Notes: generated from the sequence alone by a model not told the origin. 64,000 nucleotides of DNA from Typhlomys cinereus (GCA_023101885.1 JALPQD010000303.1:2600786-2664785), one strand, 5' to 3'. Numbered from the stretch's first letter, positions 22,316 to 33,590 are shown. Program-made: numbers and translations.

Positions 22316-22356
22316 CTATATTTTTTATTTATTTTTTAAATTTTTTTATTTATTCA

Positions 22357-22415
<59 letters not shown>

Positions 22416-22630
22416 TAACCACAGACAATCCAGAACCGCCATGGACCTCCTCCTTGTTTACTCTGCCCCAGGATTCACAGGCTCCACCCTACCAGGACCA
22501 GAAACGCAGGCCGCCCCCACTTCCACCCGGCGTCTATACGTGGGGTCTAGGATCGGAATTCAGGACCTTCCTCCTGCAAGGCAGAGGCTTAACCCCTGAG
22601 CCACCTCTCCAGCCCCTATATTTTTTATTT
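22316..22630 (-). mobile_element. Young B2-like SINE with 15-bp target duplication
   Basis: Insert 22331-22615 lies between copies of CTATATTTTTTATTT (22316-22330, 22616-22630). Typical CpG-containing body with a small deletion (the CGAATTCGGG part is altered) and a long (GT)n tract (22360-22413). It sits inside the ancient L1. Confidence 0.88.
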
Positions 22631-23574
22631 TTTAACTTATATTTAATAATTGTGTGTGTGTGTATGTATGTGAGCATGTGTTGTGTGTGTGTGTGAGAGA
22701 GGATACTATGTTTCCTGTGGAGGACCAAGGGTGACTTTAGGGAGCATCCTGGATTGCTTCTACCTCCTTTTTTTTTTTTTTTTTTTTTTGCCTGGCATTT
22801 TTTTTTATTAAAAATTTAATTATACATTTTGAAATTTTTTACCAGTTCCCTCCCTCCCCCCTCCTCCCCCTCCTCTTCCCCCAGTGCCTCCCCCCCAATT
22901 CCCAGAGAGTCCTTTATTGTGTACGCCTAACTCTCCACTGGGTCCTCCTCTCCGATGACATATAAGGACCCAGTGGCATTTCCATAAGCCCTTTCTCTTG
23001 TTCCCCTTAAGCATAAGATCACTACTATGGCTGTCAATCCCTTGCCTCCAGGGGTCTCGGTGCCCTTAACAGATGCTAGACTTTATGAGGGCAACAGTGC
23101 GCTGGACATTGCGCAGGGCATGCAAAGTCCCATTATGATTGCTTTGGCCCCAACTATTGTTGAGAATCTTGCAAATCGTTGCTCCTCCCATCCTTTTGCT
23201 CTTACAATCTTACCGCCCCCTCTTCCGCAAATGTCCCTGAGCTCCAGGATGGGGAGAGATTAGGCTGGCCTAGTTCTGTGTGATTGATATAGAGTCTCTG
23301 AAGTTCTGGATTGTGGTTTGTTGATTTTGTTTTGCAGTTTTGCTGCTCCTGCAATTCCCTTCACTCCATTCTGCTGGGCACTGTATGTCACCCCCTGGTA
23401 CCTCCTTTTTTTTTGCTCTGGGATTTCCCACGCTTTGCCCACCAGGGCCGGAAGTATAGGCTACCCTCTACCCCTGTTTCTGCCTGGCATTTTTATGTGG
23501 GACCTGGGATCTGAACTCTGTACATTCTGCTTGCAAGGCAGAGTCTTAACCCCTGAGCCATCTCTCCAACCCCA
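22631..23574 (-). repeat. Old B2-like SINE split by an L1 insertion
   Basis: The tail and part of the body are at about 22640-22775 and the remaining body and head at 23399-23574 (GCTCTGGGATTTCCCACG to GAGCCATCTCTCCAACCCC). The two parts join into one ordinary old SINE once the L1 fragment between them is removed. Confidence 0.88.
22762..23413 (-). mobile_element. Young L1 3' end inserted in a SINE, with target duplication and short 3' transduction
   Basis: L1 3' UTR in inverted orientation, about 592 bp from 22807 to 23398. The SINE sequence TACCTCCTTTTTTTT occurs on both sides (from 22761 and from 23399), fitting a target duplication. Read on the L1 strand, the A-rich end is followed by ATGCCAGGC and then a second poly(A) run of about 20, as if a few genomic bases beyond the source element were copied. 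The unique part has only five differences from 34189-34780. Confidence 0.85.
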
Positions 23575-23999
23575 AAACTATAATTTTTTAGAAATAAAAG
23601 TACAGGATAATCTCTTCTTAAGCCTAGATAGAAGGGTGTTAAATTTGACATAAAATGATCTATTAAAAGCAAAAATTGGTAAATTTCACCATATCAAATT
23701 CAAAAGTTTTTGCTTTGTGAAAAAGCCTGTTAAGGGGACAAAAAAGGCAAGCTGTATATGGGCAGAAACTATTTTCAAGTCATATTTCTAAAATGTATTT
23801 AAAATTCTAAAATGTATTTAAAACTCCTTAAAGTTCAGTAATAAATAATTGAATTAGAAAATGGACAAACTTCTTTTTATAAAGAGACAATTCACCAGTG
23901 AATGTACAGATGGCAAATAATCACATAAAAATGCTTAGAATCAGTAACTGTTCAGAAAATGCCAATCAAGCCACAGTGAAGTATCACTACCGTCATAGT

Positions 24000-24380
24000 T
24001 AGATACAGGTGTCAACTTGACAGTTGGGGGCTTAAACTCTGGGCACACTTATAGTTGAGTTAAGCCCAGAGCAAACCTGTAGGAGATTGTGTAGTTGATG
24101 GGTAAGACCCTGCCCTTGGTGGGTGGGACTAGTCCCTGGGCATATGAATAAAATGGAGTTTGGCATCCTTCAGTATACTTCATCAGACATACTAGTCTAG
24201 CAAGTAAGGATTGTCCCTCTCTGAGCTGTTAGGTGATGTGTGGTCTGTTTCCTTGGCCCTTTGGTGATGGTGCATGTTCTCTTTCCAAGCTGGACTAAGA
24301 ACTGTAACCAGGAATCATAGAGCCTTAGTTTCCTTAGGTAGTTTTGTCATGATTTTATCAGTAACAATGCAGGCAAACTG
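24000..24380 (+). mobile_element. R1-family repeat nested in the ancient L1
   Basis: Same landmarks as the 9316 copy: GTGTCAACTTGACAGTTG, GAGCAAACCTGTAGGAGATT, TCAGACATACTAGTCTAGC and AACTGTAACCAGGAATCAT. It separates two ancient L1 segments that would otherwise be contiguous. Confidence 0.65.
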
Positions 24381-24754
24381 AAGCAATTATATGTCTGTTG
24401 AAATAGCTAAAATTAAGAATAGTTGTAGCACTTAAAGCTAGAGAGAATGGGAAAATTGCATTACTCGAATGTTGCTGCTGGTTTATGTAAGCTTGCATAT
24501 TTAAGTCTATACTAATGAAATTTCTCAGCAGTTGTATTCTTGGACATTGATGAGAGAGATGAAAACTAGTGATCACACAAATTTTCATGTGATCACAACC
24601 AATATTCATAGCATCTTTCCAGCAGTGTTACTGACTGTTTTGGAATAATCAAAAACTAGAAAATATGAATTTTCCTCATCAGGTGATTAATGGTTTAATA
24701 AACATATGCTACATATTGTCTTTATAGTAATATATGCAGTGAAAAGGAATTAAC

Positions 24755-24874
24755 TGCCAGGCATTGCAGTGCATGCTTGCTGTCCTAGTGTTTGGGAGAA
24801 ATAAGAACCAGGACACTTGCAAGTTTAAGTTCTAATCCAAAGTCTGGCCTTAGCTACATAGTGTAACCTTGTCA

Positions 24875-24912
<38 letters not shown>
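24755..24912 (+). repeat. B1-like SINE with a 37-A tail
   Basis: GCCAGGCATTGCAGTGCATG then GTCTGGCCTTAGCTACATAG and a pure poly(A) run at 24876-24912. It lies inside the ancient L1. The long unbroken A tail suggests a fairly recent insertion or slippage growth, though the body is diverged. Confidence 0.75.
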
Positions 24913-24915
<3 letters not shown>

Positions 24916-27119
24916 GAACAAATAAATCAGGAGATATAGGGAGAGGAACTGTTCATCCATACAACTGGTAAGTTTTCCAGAAATTTTGTTGATTGAAAAA
25001 AATCTCAGAAATCCATATACTGCATGATTCCATTTGTATATGGCATTTGAAATAAAATCTTAAAACACCTACTTATTTATACAGACATTTGTGTATGTGT
25101 GTTCACATACACATAGAGCACAACTAAAGCTTCAATTTTTTTTTTTTTATGACCTCCAAGTCTGACTTCTGAATCCTTTTTTTGAAAGGTCTATCTAACT
25201 GGTTCAGGCCTACCCAAACAGGAGGAGGAATATGATTCCCATCAGAGGCTGGAATCTTGGGGGGGAGGGTGGGTTGGTACAGCTTAGAATTCTCCTGTTA
25301 TAGACTTACATTTGGAGTGGTGCTAGCAGCGTTTTAATTATTTCTGTGATCCCAAGGAGGTTGGAGTCCTAGGGTCTATTCAACACAGCTGACCTCCCTG
25401 ACACTCTCATTGCCTTTTTTTCTTACTCTCCATTGAAGTTTGGTATCATATAATTTGTTAGATTATTTTTATGTGGACTGATTTGTTTGGTTTCTAGTAA
25501 ATACATTTTTTTTTTACTTGTTTTAGGTTTTCATCTCAGAATCTAGTTGAAAACCACACTTTGTTGCTCATAGCTAGAAAATAATTTCAGATTCTTATTG
25601 AGAATATGTTGCTGAAATCTCCCCCTCTTGGAAGGAGAGCTCTGTGCACATAAGCGGGCCTTTGTGTAGAGATAGTCTTACTGTTGCCAATGCCAAGTTG
25701 TAGTTTTTTTCCTCCCAGTATTCTGTTGCTCCACCCTCTGGAAATCACTGACATAGTTTTTGAGCTGGACTCCTAGAGGGAGCTCTTCCCAACACTTTAA
25801 AAAGTAATCATTTTAAGGTTAAGATTCAAAGAGATGTTGATTTTCCCCCCGATTTTTTTTGGTTTTTCTGATCTGGGCTGGGTCACTAACTTGAAAACGA
25901 TCTACTTATGAAAGCTGTATTCAAGAGCACTTGGAAAATAAACGATGGCGTGCTCGCCATTGAGTTAGACAAGTCTTGAAAAAGCAGGTAAGTTCTCTTA
26001 AAAATGTGTCTTTCTGTTCTCTGGTACAAATGATTTTTAGTATTTATAAACAGTGAACCTAGATCTATAGCATTGGTTGTTCTCAATATTCTGGCCTGAG
26101 AGTGTCAGCAACACTGGTTCTCTTCAAAACTCAGGACTGCATTTGCTGTATGCTGTATACAGACCAAACTGGCGTTTTCTTGGGTAAATGCATCAAGTTG
26201 TCAAAAAGGGGAGGGAGACTCTTCTGTTTTTCATTAACTATAGCTTTTCAAAGTGTAATGTAGATTGTAAATGTACACAGTTACTCTTAGCAGCTATAAT
26301 AATTCAGTGAAAACTTAAAAGACATACTTAAGGCAGAGAGAAGGAAAATATCTAGACAATGTGAGATAGGCCATTCAGTTAAGTTTTAGTATAACTTTCA
26401 GTGCCAGCAAAACCTTATTGCCTTTGAACCTTATTTTTTTAAAGCAGAGTGGCTGTGGAAACCTAATTCTTTACTTGGAAGTTTGTGTAAACATTGGCGC
26501 TTTAAAAATGGTAATGCTAAATTCCAATTTCTCCAGTGAACTGATCTCATGGTTCTTTTCCATAATTAGGAACAGATCAAAACCTATAACTGCTGAGGGA
26601 ATTTAAAACTGACTATAAAAATCTTTGTAGATGTAATTAAAAAAAACAAAAATACAAGGAACACCCAGACTGAAGAGGCAGTATGTAGGATGAATATGTT
26701 GGGATCAGTTACGCCTGTTTTGACCCGTTGTGGTAAGGGCCCTTCGTTCATCCCTGGTCTTCTAAAAGCTCTCCTAGTTGTTCTCCCTAGGTTGCAGGGA
26801 CTAAACTGGCTGCCACAATTCCCACAGTTTGGGAGGATAGCAGGGTGGGTGGGTTTAAGGATGGAGAAGGGACAGGCAAACATTGTATGTGAAGCAGGAA
26901 GGTGGGTGATGGGGCAGGGTTCTGGCTTGTTACTGACTTTACAACAGAGGTTGTTATTGTAATATGGAACTAATATTAAAACCTTCTCCAGGCTGGGTGT
27001 TTCATGTAAGAGACCAGTGTTCACAAGAGAAAGCAGTACAGAATTTGTTTTAAGAATAGGGCACTCATTTGGATTTTAGAGTTTATGGATGCTAAGAAGA
27101 TTGTTGTATTCAATAAAGA

Positions 27120-27408
27120 TGTGTGAAATTCTCCACTTAAATGTGCTTTATGGAAATAATAATTCACACATCATACAGATCACCATGTCACCAAATAATG
27201 CAGTTCATTGGTCTTTAGCCATACTTTAGAGTTGCATAATCATCACCACAATCAATTGTAGAATGGTTTAGATGGTATAGGCACTCGTCACACAAACCTG
27301 ATACCTTGTCTTCTATCTCTGGAACCCATGTAAAGATGAAAAGAAAGAACCAGATGTACAAAACTGTCCTCTTGACCTCCACAGATCATGCCCCTACCTA
27401 TGCTCATA

Positions 27409-27442
<34 letters not shown>

Positions 27443-27770
27443 TTTTTAAAGTACTAGAATAGTTTTATTCTTCCAGAATGAAGCTCATTACTAGCCATTC
27501 GCCATTTCTCTGTTCCCAGGCAACTACTAGTCTGTATTTTCCGTGTATTTGCCTACATTGGACTTTTCAAATAAAATCATATAATATGTGGTCATTTGTG
27601 ACTGGCTTCTTCAAGGTTTATGTTTAGTCTGTTTCAATATTTCATTACTTGTTAAAATTGAATAATATTCCATTTGATATATGTCACATTTTGTTTATTC
27701 ATTTATCTTTTGGTAGATATTTGAGATGTTTCATTTTTTGGTTGTCATGAATAATGTCAAACGTGTTAAT
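27120..27770 (-). mobile_element. Ancient L1 3' region, antisense, interrupted by a SINE
   Basis: On the + strand it reads as the reverse complement of an old L1 3' end: CAACTACTAGTCTGTATTTT, AATAAAATCATATAATATGT, GAATAATATTCCATTTGATA and TTTGTTTATTCATTTATC. A B2-like SINE with (CA)n (27255-27440) interrupts it. It has the same style as the sense copies at 22140 and 57390 but the opposite orientation. Confidence 0.7.
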
Positions 27771-27969
27771 TATTTAACAATGTTGGTAATTAAACTCAGG
27801 GCTTTGCTCTTTCTAGACAAAGTACTCTACTGTGAGCTATGCTTGAACCAACATGTTTTTAATGGTTATTGTATAACATTGATGTATATATATACCACCT
27901 GGTTTTAATTATCTATAACTCAAGAATTTTAAGAATTATAAAGCCACAACAATGCTAAAAATAAAATTG

Positions 27970-28233
27970 TGCATGGTGTAGTACTTCATGCCTGTTTTCT
28001 AGTACTCGAGAAGCTGGGACAGGAATGCTATGAGTTCAAGGCCAGTCTAGGCTACATTGTGACTTTCAGTCATGCCTGAGCTACAGAGGAAGACTGCAAA
28101 TAAGTGAATAAATAAAACCAGGTGTGATGGTACACACTGTAATCCAACATTTACGAAGTAGAGACAGGAACTCAATGCCAGTCTTGGCTACATAGTGAGT
28201 TAGAGATGAGTCTGGGCTATATGAGACTGTCTT

Positions 28234-28240
<7 letters not shown>
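27970..28240 (+). repeat. Two adjacent B1 SINEs and a (CA)n tract
   Basis: Two B1-like units (27970-28095: GCATGGTGTAGTACTTCATG, AGTTCAAGGCCAGTCTAGG; 28110-28235: CAGGTGTGATGGTACACACT, GTCTTGGCTACATAGTGAG) lie in tandem and are followed by (CA)n at 28236-28275. Confidence 0.75.
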
Positions 28241-28277
<37 letters not shown>

Positions 28278-28504
28278 ATATTGAAGTGTACTTTAAATAT
28301 GTCTTTCTGAGACTGATGGCTCAGTGGGTAAAAGCACTTGCTGCTCAAGCATGACAACTGGAGTTCAATCCTTAAAAGTGGATAGAGAGAACAAGTTGGA
28401 CGCACACCTCCACACATATACACATCCACATACATATCATTTATATATATTAAATATGTATATTATTATGTATATGTGTATATTATATTAAATATATATT
28501 TTAA

Positions 28505-28795
28505 ATGTATTTTGGGTTTTTTTGCTTTATTTATTTATTTTGTTGGTGTGTGTGTGTTAGAGGGCACTGTGTGTCCCGTAGTGGACCAAGAGTGACTCTG
28601 GGAATCATTCTGGATTGTTCTATATCTTATTTGCTTCACTCTGGGATTTCCCAGGCTCCACCAACTAGAGCAAGTGCAGGCTGCCACCATGTCTGCCTGG
28701 CATATTTACATGGGTCCTGGGATCCGAACTCAGGACTTTCTATTTTCGGGACAGAGTCTTATCTCCTGAGCCTTCTCTCCCCTGCCCTATTTTTT
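28505..28795 (-). repeat. Old B2-like SINE
   Basis: GTGTTAGAGGGCACTGTGTG, GGAATCATTCTGGATTG, GGGATTTCCCAGGCTCC and an inverted head near 28750-28790. Older subfamily without CpG-rich body. An AT-dinucleotide-rich stretch (28440-28500) precedes it. Confidence 0.8.
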
Positions 28796-29045
28796 TGTTT
28801 GTTTGTTTCATGTTATATTTATGGTTTTACCTTGTCTTGTGGTCTTTATCAAGAAAATATATTTTACTTCTTGAAGTTCTCTGCTCTTGCTTTTCATCTA
28901 TGCTTTAGCTGTTTCTTAGCTCTTCATTTTTTTTTTTTTTTGAGACAAGGTTTCACTATGTAACTTCAAAATTAAGAATTCTCCTCTCAGTGTGCTAAAT
29001 ACAATAATCAGTGGTGTTCAGCTCTTACCATCTCTCTCTTTTTTA

Positions 29046-29104
29046 GGGGCCACACTGATCTTCTCTGTATCATCCCAGTTTTAGTGTCTGTGCTGCTGAG
29101 GCAC
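29046..29104 (-). pseudogene. U6 snRNA 5' fragment, pseudogene
   Basis: On the minus strand from 29104: GTGC, then CAGCAGCACAGACACTAAA, ACTGGGATGATACAGAGAAG and ATCAGTGTGGCCCC. This follows the U6 5' half (CAGCACATATACTAAA, ACGATACAGAGAAGATTAGC, ATGGCCCC) with several substitutions and a gap near the start. It stops after GGCCCCT and lacks the catalytic 3' half. No Pol III promoter elements are recognisable upstream, so it is a truncated retropseudogene. Confidence 0.8.
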
Positions 29105-29554
29105 ATCTCTCTGTCTCCTCTTTGTGTTGTGCGGACCCTGTCTTCTTGTAATAGTCCATACCATCTGGGAATACCACCATGGTGGGTGGGTGAAACTTTG
29201 TCTCTAGCAAGCCTCCTTCCTATCATCCAGTGAGGAACCTACTCACCCACCAACATTTCTAGCTCCGAGAAGCAATCACAAGTGGGCAATGTTAGATGTG
29301 GGAATAGTGCCCAAATGTTCCTCAGAGCAATGAGAGGGGAATGAGTGTCCATGTCCCCTGAAATTAAGTGAAGAGCAACCAGATTGAATCCTAAAGAACA
29401 TGAAGCAATAGAGTGGGAATGTTTGTAGTGAGAACAGAGTCTCTGGGTAAAGGCATCTGGGTACAAATCTGGCAATATAAGATCAATTCCTGGAGCCCAC
29501 ATGGTGGAAGAGAACTAATTTCTAAATTTGTCCTCTAACCTCCAAAGTTATTTT

Positions 29555-29960
29555 AGATACAAGTGCCAACTTGACAGTTGAGGGTTCAAGCTCTGGGCAC
29601 ATTTTTAGAAAATTAGTAATTAAGTCCAGAGTATACTGAAGGAGATTGTCTAGTTGATAGGGAGGCCCAGCCCATGGGTGGGTGGGACTAGTCCCTGGGC
29701 AGATGAATAAGATGGAGGGAATCTTTGAGAAATCTGGCATCTTCCTGTACACTTGGCCAGACACGCTGGTCTGGCAGGTAAGGATGGTCTCACTTTTAGC
29801 CATTATGGGTTTATTATGGTGTGGCCTGTTCCCTTGGCCCTTGGTGTTGGCATGGACTCTCCTGCCAAGCTGGACAAGGAGCTGTATCCAGACTGTCGTA
29901 ACAGAAAATCCCTTGTCTCCTTAAGCTGTTTTGTCATGATTTTATCAGCAACAATGCAGG
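29555..29960 (+). mobile_element. R1-family repeat
   Basis: Fourth copy: GTGCCAACTTGACAGTTGAG, GGCCCAGCCCATGGGTGG, ACTTGGCCAGACACGCTGG and TTTGTCATGATTTTATCAG. Two predicted 80-93 residue frames in it are not genes. Confidence 0.65.
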
Positions 29961-31279
29961 TAAACTGCATTCTTGCTCATTTGCTGTATCATCCACCTAT
30001 TAAACAAGTAAGATATTGTTACTCAAAAAACTAGTTTCTTATAAAAAAGAATATAGAGCTCTTCTTCAGAAAATCTGTCCGTCTATCTTACAATAATAAA
30101 ATACAACATCCTGTCTTCTGAAAGGGAACTATATCAAGCTGTGAAAGAATGTAAATGTAGAGATACAGGAGATGTTCCCCAGTTGCAGCTACATGAGGGA
30201 GGGCACATCTGTATTGGGTCATAAAGGATAAAGAGGATCCTCGCTGCAGGGAGATCTTTCCAATGACTACCTAGTATTAAGGACAGTAGTACAACCACCT
30301 AAAACACTTGTTTGGTTGAAGGACAGAATTGGTGCTTGGGAATTTCAAATTCACAATAGTCTAGCCAAACTCCGTGGCTAGCTCAGCTTCTGAGTTTCTC
30401 GACATTTGTTCTTCATATCCAGAGGGCACCTGGGATTAATATTCATTAATCATATTGATAACAGTTCATTGTAGTTAGGTTATAGAAATGGAGGGGAACA
30501 TAAATTTTGGGTTTTGGGGACTGTGGGGATAACTATGCTGTTGAAAGGGAAAGACTAATATTATTTATTAGAAATTTTTTAATTGTGAATGTGTGTGCAT
30601 GTGCAGGTTTGCATATGTGTATGTGGAGACCACATGGCAACTTTGGGGCCATTCACCTTATATTTTGAGACATTCTCTCACCAGGTCATGGAACTCAACA
30701 ATTTTGGTAGGCTGACTAGCTTACAAATTCTAGGAATTCTCCTGTCTCCACTTCCCCAGGGTTGGGATTACATACTCTCCATCCCAGCTTTTTGTTTGGG
30801 TTCTAGTTCCTATTCAGTTCCTCATGCTTGTATGATAGCCACTTCTATGGACTGAGCTATCTTCCCCAGCACCTGTAAATTTTATTTCTAAATTTAGTGA
30901 GATTTTCTTTTTTGTTTTAAAATGAAGTTTAGAAAGCAGGTGCAGTGGTGGTAGTGTGCATCAATATTCCCAGTACTCAGGAAGTGGAGGTATGAGGATT
31001 AGAAACTCAAGATTACCTTTAAAAAAAAAGATTTAATAGGAAGTTCTCGTTACCTATCAGAAAAGTTCCCAAGGGCTGGTGAGATGGCTCAGCAGTTAGA
31101 GGTACTTTCAGGGCATGTCTAATGATCTGAGTTCAATACCTAACACCCACAAAGTAGAAGAAAAAAAAAAAAAAAACTCCCAAAAGTTGTTCTCTCACTT
31201 CCACATGTGCACTTGACATGAGAACGTCCAGACTTACATACATACGTAGATAACGCATTAAAAACTTAAAAGTTGTAAA

Positions 31280-31595
31280 GCATTTTTAATTAGTCTTTTG
31301 CCAGATTCATACATATGTTACTGTATTTTGATACTTCCCCCCCTTCTTTTGTCCCCTACTTCCTCATACTGAACCACTTCTTCCTAGCCAGTTCCCCGTT
31401 TATTTTAATGGTGTTTTTGTTTGTTTTGTGATCTGCTGAGGTACTTTGTGAGCACTGGGGATGTTACTTACTGGTGTATAGGCAATTTACCAGTAGTAAC
31501 AATAAAGAACATCTTTTCCCTTCACCTAGCAGTCATTACTGCCATAACTCCTTAGGGATTAAGACCTCGTGTCCCACCTCAGCAGACTTAAATTA
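31280..31595 (+). repeat. R3-type interspersed repeat
   Basis: Counterpart of 13410-13740 with the shared order CTCTTC-rich start, GTGATCTGCTGAGG, GGGATGTTACTTACTGG and CAATAAAGAACATC. It is cut at its right side by the L1 fragment that begins at 31609. Confidence 0.45.
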
Positions 31596-32122
31596 AATCA
31601 TGAAAAAACTCCCCATCCTGAAGCTCAGGGACATTTGCGGAAGAGGGGCCGGTAAGATTGTAAGAGCAAAAGGATGGGAAGAGCAATGATTTGCAAGATA
31701 CTCCACACTAGTTAGGGCCTAAGCAATCATAATCGGACTTTGCATGCCCGGCGCAATGTCCAACACACTATTGACCCCACAAAGTCTAGCATCTGCTAAA
31801 GGCACCAAGATCCTTGGAAGCAAGGAATTGACAGCCACAGTAGTGTTCCTATGCTTAAGGGGAACACAAGAAAGGGTTCAGGGAAATGCCACTGGGTCCT
31901 TGTACATCACCGGAGAGGAGGGCCCAGAGGAGAGTCAGGCATGCACAATAAAGGACTCTCAGGGAATGGGGGCGGGAGGCACTGGGGAATGGGGAGGTAG
32001 GGGTGAGTGGAGGGGGAGCAGGGGGTTCGGGGGGAGGAGGGAGGGAGGGAGGGAACTGGTGTACCTATTAAGTTTGTATGAGCGGAAATAATAATAAAAA
32101 ATATTAAAAAATCATGAAAAAA
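31595..32122 (+). mobile_element. L1 3' UTR fragment in sense orientation, with 14-bp target duplication
   Basis: Insert 31609-32108 lies between copies of AAATCATGAAAAAA (31595-31608, 32109-32122). It holds only L1 3' UTR: ACAGCCACAGTAGTGTTCCT, a run of GGGG blocks at 31970-32055 that could form G-quadruplexes, and AATAAA at 32093-32098. It is older than the two near-identical antisense copies. The 115-codon frame from 31744 is UTR, not a gene. Confidence 0.88.
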
Positions 32123-32814
32123 GATGTGTCTAGAATATTCCCTTGAAAAATGAAACCAGAATGAACAGCATTTAATTTACAATTAGCAAACTTTCAAATA
32201 ACTGGGTTGCGGGCACCTACCATAGCACTTTGGGTATCCTCTACCACAGCACTTGGGGGCACACTTCTCAAATGAAAGAAAAATCAGTCATTTCTTTATG
32301 AGTTTTGGGGAAAATAAAGGTCATTTTTCCAGTTATTAATTATAACTAATTACTATTACTAATTATTAATTATTGTTAGCATTTATATGTCAGTCACTGC
32401 TCTGGATACTTTGGAAATAGTAGTCAGTATGGAAAGGGTGGACATCCATACCCTTATTCCTCACAATCCTACTTTCCAGGGGACAGAAAAAAATCACAAA
32501 TCAATATACAGATAAGGCCTATGGAGAAAAACAGAAAGATCAGGAGATAGAGGTGTTCTAGAGTAGAGCCCTTCACTTCAGATTTCATTCAGCATGGCTT
32601 CATAACAGGGCTTAGGGGCCTCATCAGCCCTTTGAAAATCCTCCCTTAGTCTTTCACATGGTCTTACAAAGTACTTACTCTGTCCTCTTCTTTTAACTTT
32701 TCTTTAGCTGTTAACAGGACTGAGTCTGCCTATTGAATCCTTATTTGTCTCTGTGAGCAGTTTTCATGTAACTGAGGCTGATACTGAATTCACTATGTAG
32801 CTGTTTAGTTGCTT

Positions 32815-33160
32815 TTCAAATTACTATAGTAAAATAACTTTGACCCAAACAACTTTAGGAAGAAAATGTTTTGTTTTGTTTTTATCTTAATGTTTCAGAG
32901 TCCATAATGGGGGACAGAATAGACAGAGCCCATAATAGGGGAATACATGGTGGCAGGCAGAGAAGAAATGGGGACAGGAACCAGAAGGCCAGCTTACTTA
33001 CTTTGCATGGGCTATCGGGAGGTAGAGAAAGAAAGAACAGGTAGTGGGGCCAGTTTGTCAAACCCCAGACCCCAATGACATGCTTCCTTCCAGCAATGCT
33101 CCACCTCCTGAAGGTCCTGTAATGTCAAACAGCATCACTAATTGAAACATATGAGTTTGA
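32815..33160 (+). mobile_element. R2-family interspersed repeat
   Basis: Member of a second family (32815, about 49200-50140 interrupted, 50925, 55400, 60825). Shared features are a start like ACTATAGTAAAATAACTTTG, a middle with GGCAGGCAGAG and GGGACAGGAACC, and an end with TCCACCTCCTGAAGG and ACATATGAG. The style is that of rodent nonautonomous DNA-transposon repeats; the name is unverified. Confidence 0.5.
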
Positions 33161-33521
33161 CGTTTGCCTCCACTTTCCAAGTGCTGGTATTACAGGCATA
33201 TACCATACCCAAACTAAAATCTTAACCTTTCTAAAACAAACTTTTGTGAATATTTAATTTAATTATGAGAGAGGCAAGGGAGGGGGAGGACACATGGTTG
33301 GAGGTCAGAGAACAGCTTTCCTAAGTCATTTCTCTCCTACCATACAGGCTTCCAGAGGTCAGATGCAGTTTGCCAGGTTTTCAAGCAGGTGTCTTATCCA
33401 TTGAGCTATTTCTCCAGCCCCTAAAAACTTAACTTTTGTATAGGATTGGCTTTGCATTGTTTTTACATTGTCTGTCATTATGAATAGGGATAGCCTACCT
33501 TGTGCTTGGCACCAGTGTACG

Positions 33522-33590
33522 GGGATGTAGCTCAGTGATGCAGTACTTAATTTGTTTGGTATGTGCAAGGCTCTGAGTTTAATTCTCATG
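33522..33590 (+). repeat. ID SINE
   Basis: GGGGATGTAGCTCAGTGATG then GGTATGTGCAAGGCTCTGAG and TTTAATTCTCATGACAAG followed by a long A/G-rich tail. Clear match to the tRNA-Ala/BC1-derived ID consensus. Confidence 0.85.

Larger units (their letters stand above)
22140..25065 (+). mobile_element. Ancient sense L1 (ORF2 C-terminal part to 3' end), split by five insertions
   Basis: Segments 22140-22315, 23575-24000, 24380-24755 and 24915-25065 resemble in order the 3' half of an old mammalian L1 ORF2 and its 3' end: TTTTTGACAAGTATACAAAG, TTTTTGCTTTGTGAAAAAG, AGATGGCAAATAATCACATA, AGTGAAAAGGAATTAACTG and CTGCATGATTCCATTTGTAT. Young and old SINEs, a young L1 3' end, an R1 element and a B1 interrupt it. 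The divergence suggests an L1M-type element that may predate the rodent-primate split; this is inference from style, not alignment. Confidence 0.7.

Noticed and set aside
23027..23263. A 78-codon frame conserved exactly at 34409-34645
   Set aside because: The identity comes from two young L1 3' UTR copies, antisense to the L1 reading frames. It is not a conserved gene.
26584..27024. A 146-codon frame on the minus strand
   Set aside because: I see no domain, no initiation context, no similarity to a known family and no supporting splice structure. Length alone is not enough in 64 kb.
28505..28963. A 152-codon hydrophobic frame on the + strand
   Set aside because: It starts in an old SINE and ends in a poly(T) tract. 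The hydrophobicity comes from T-rich DNA.
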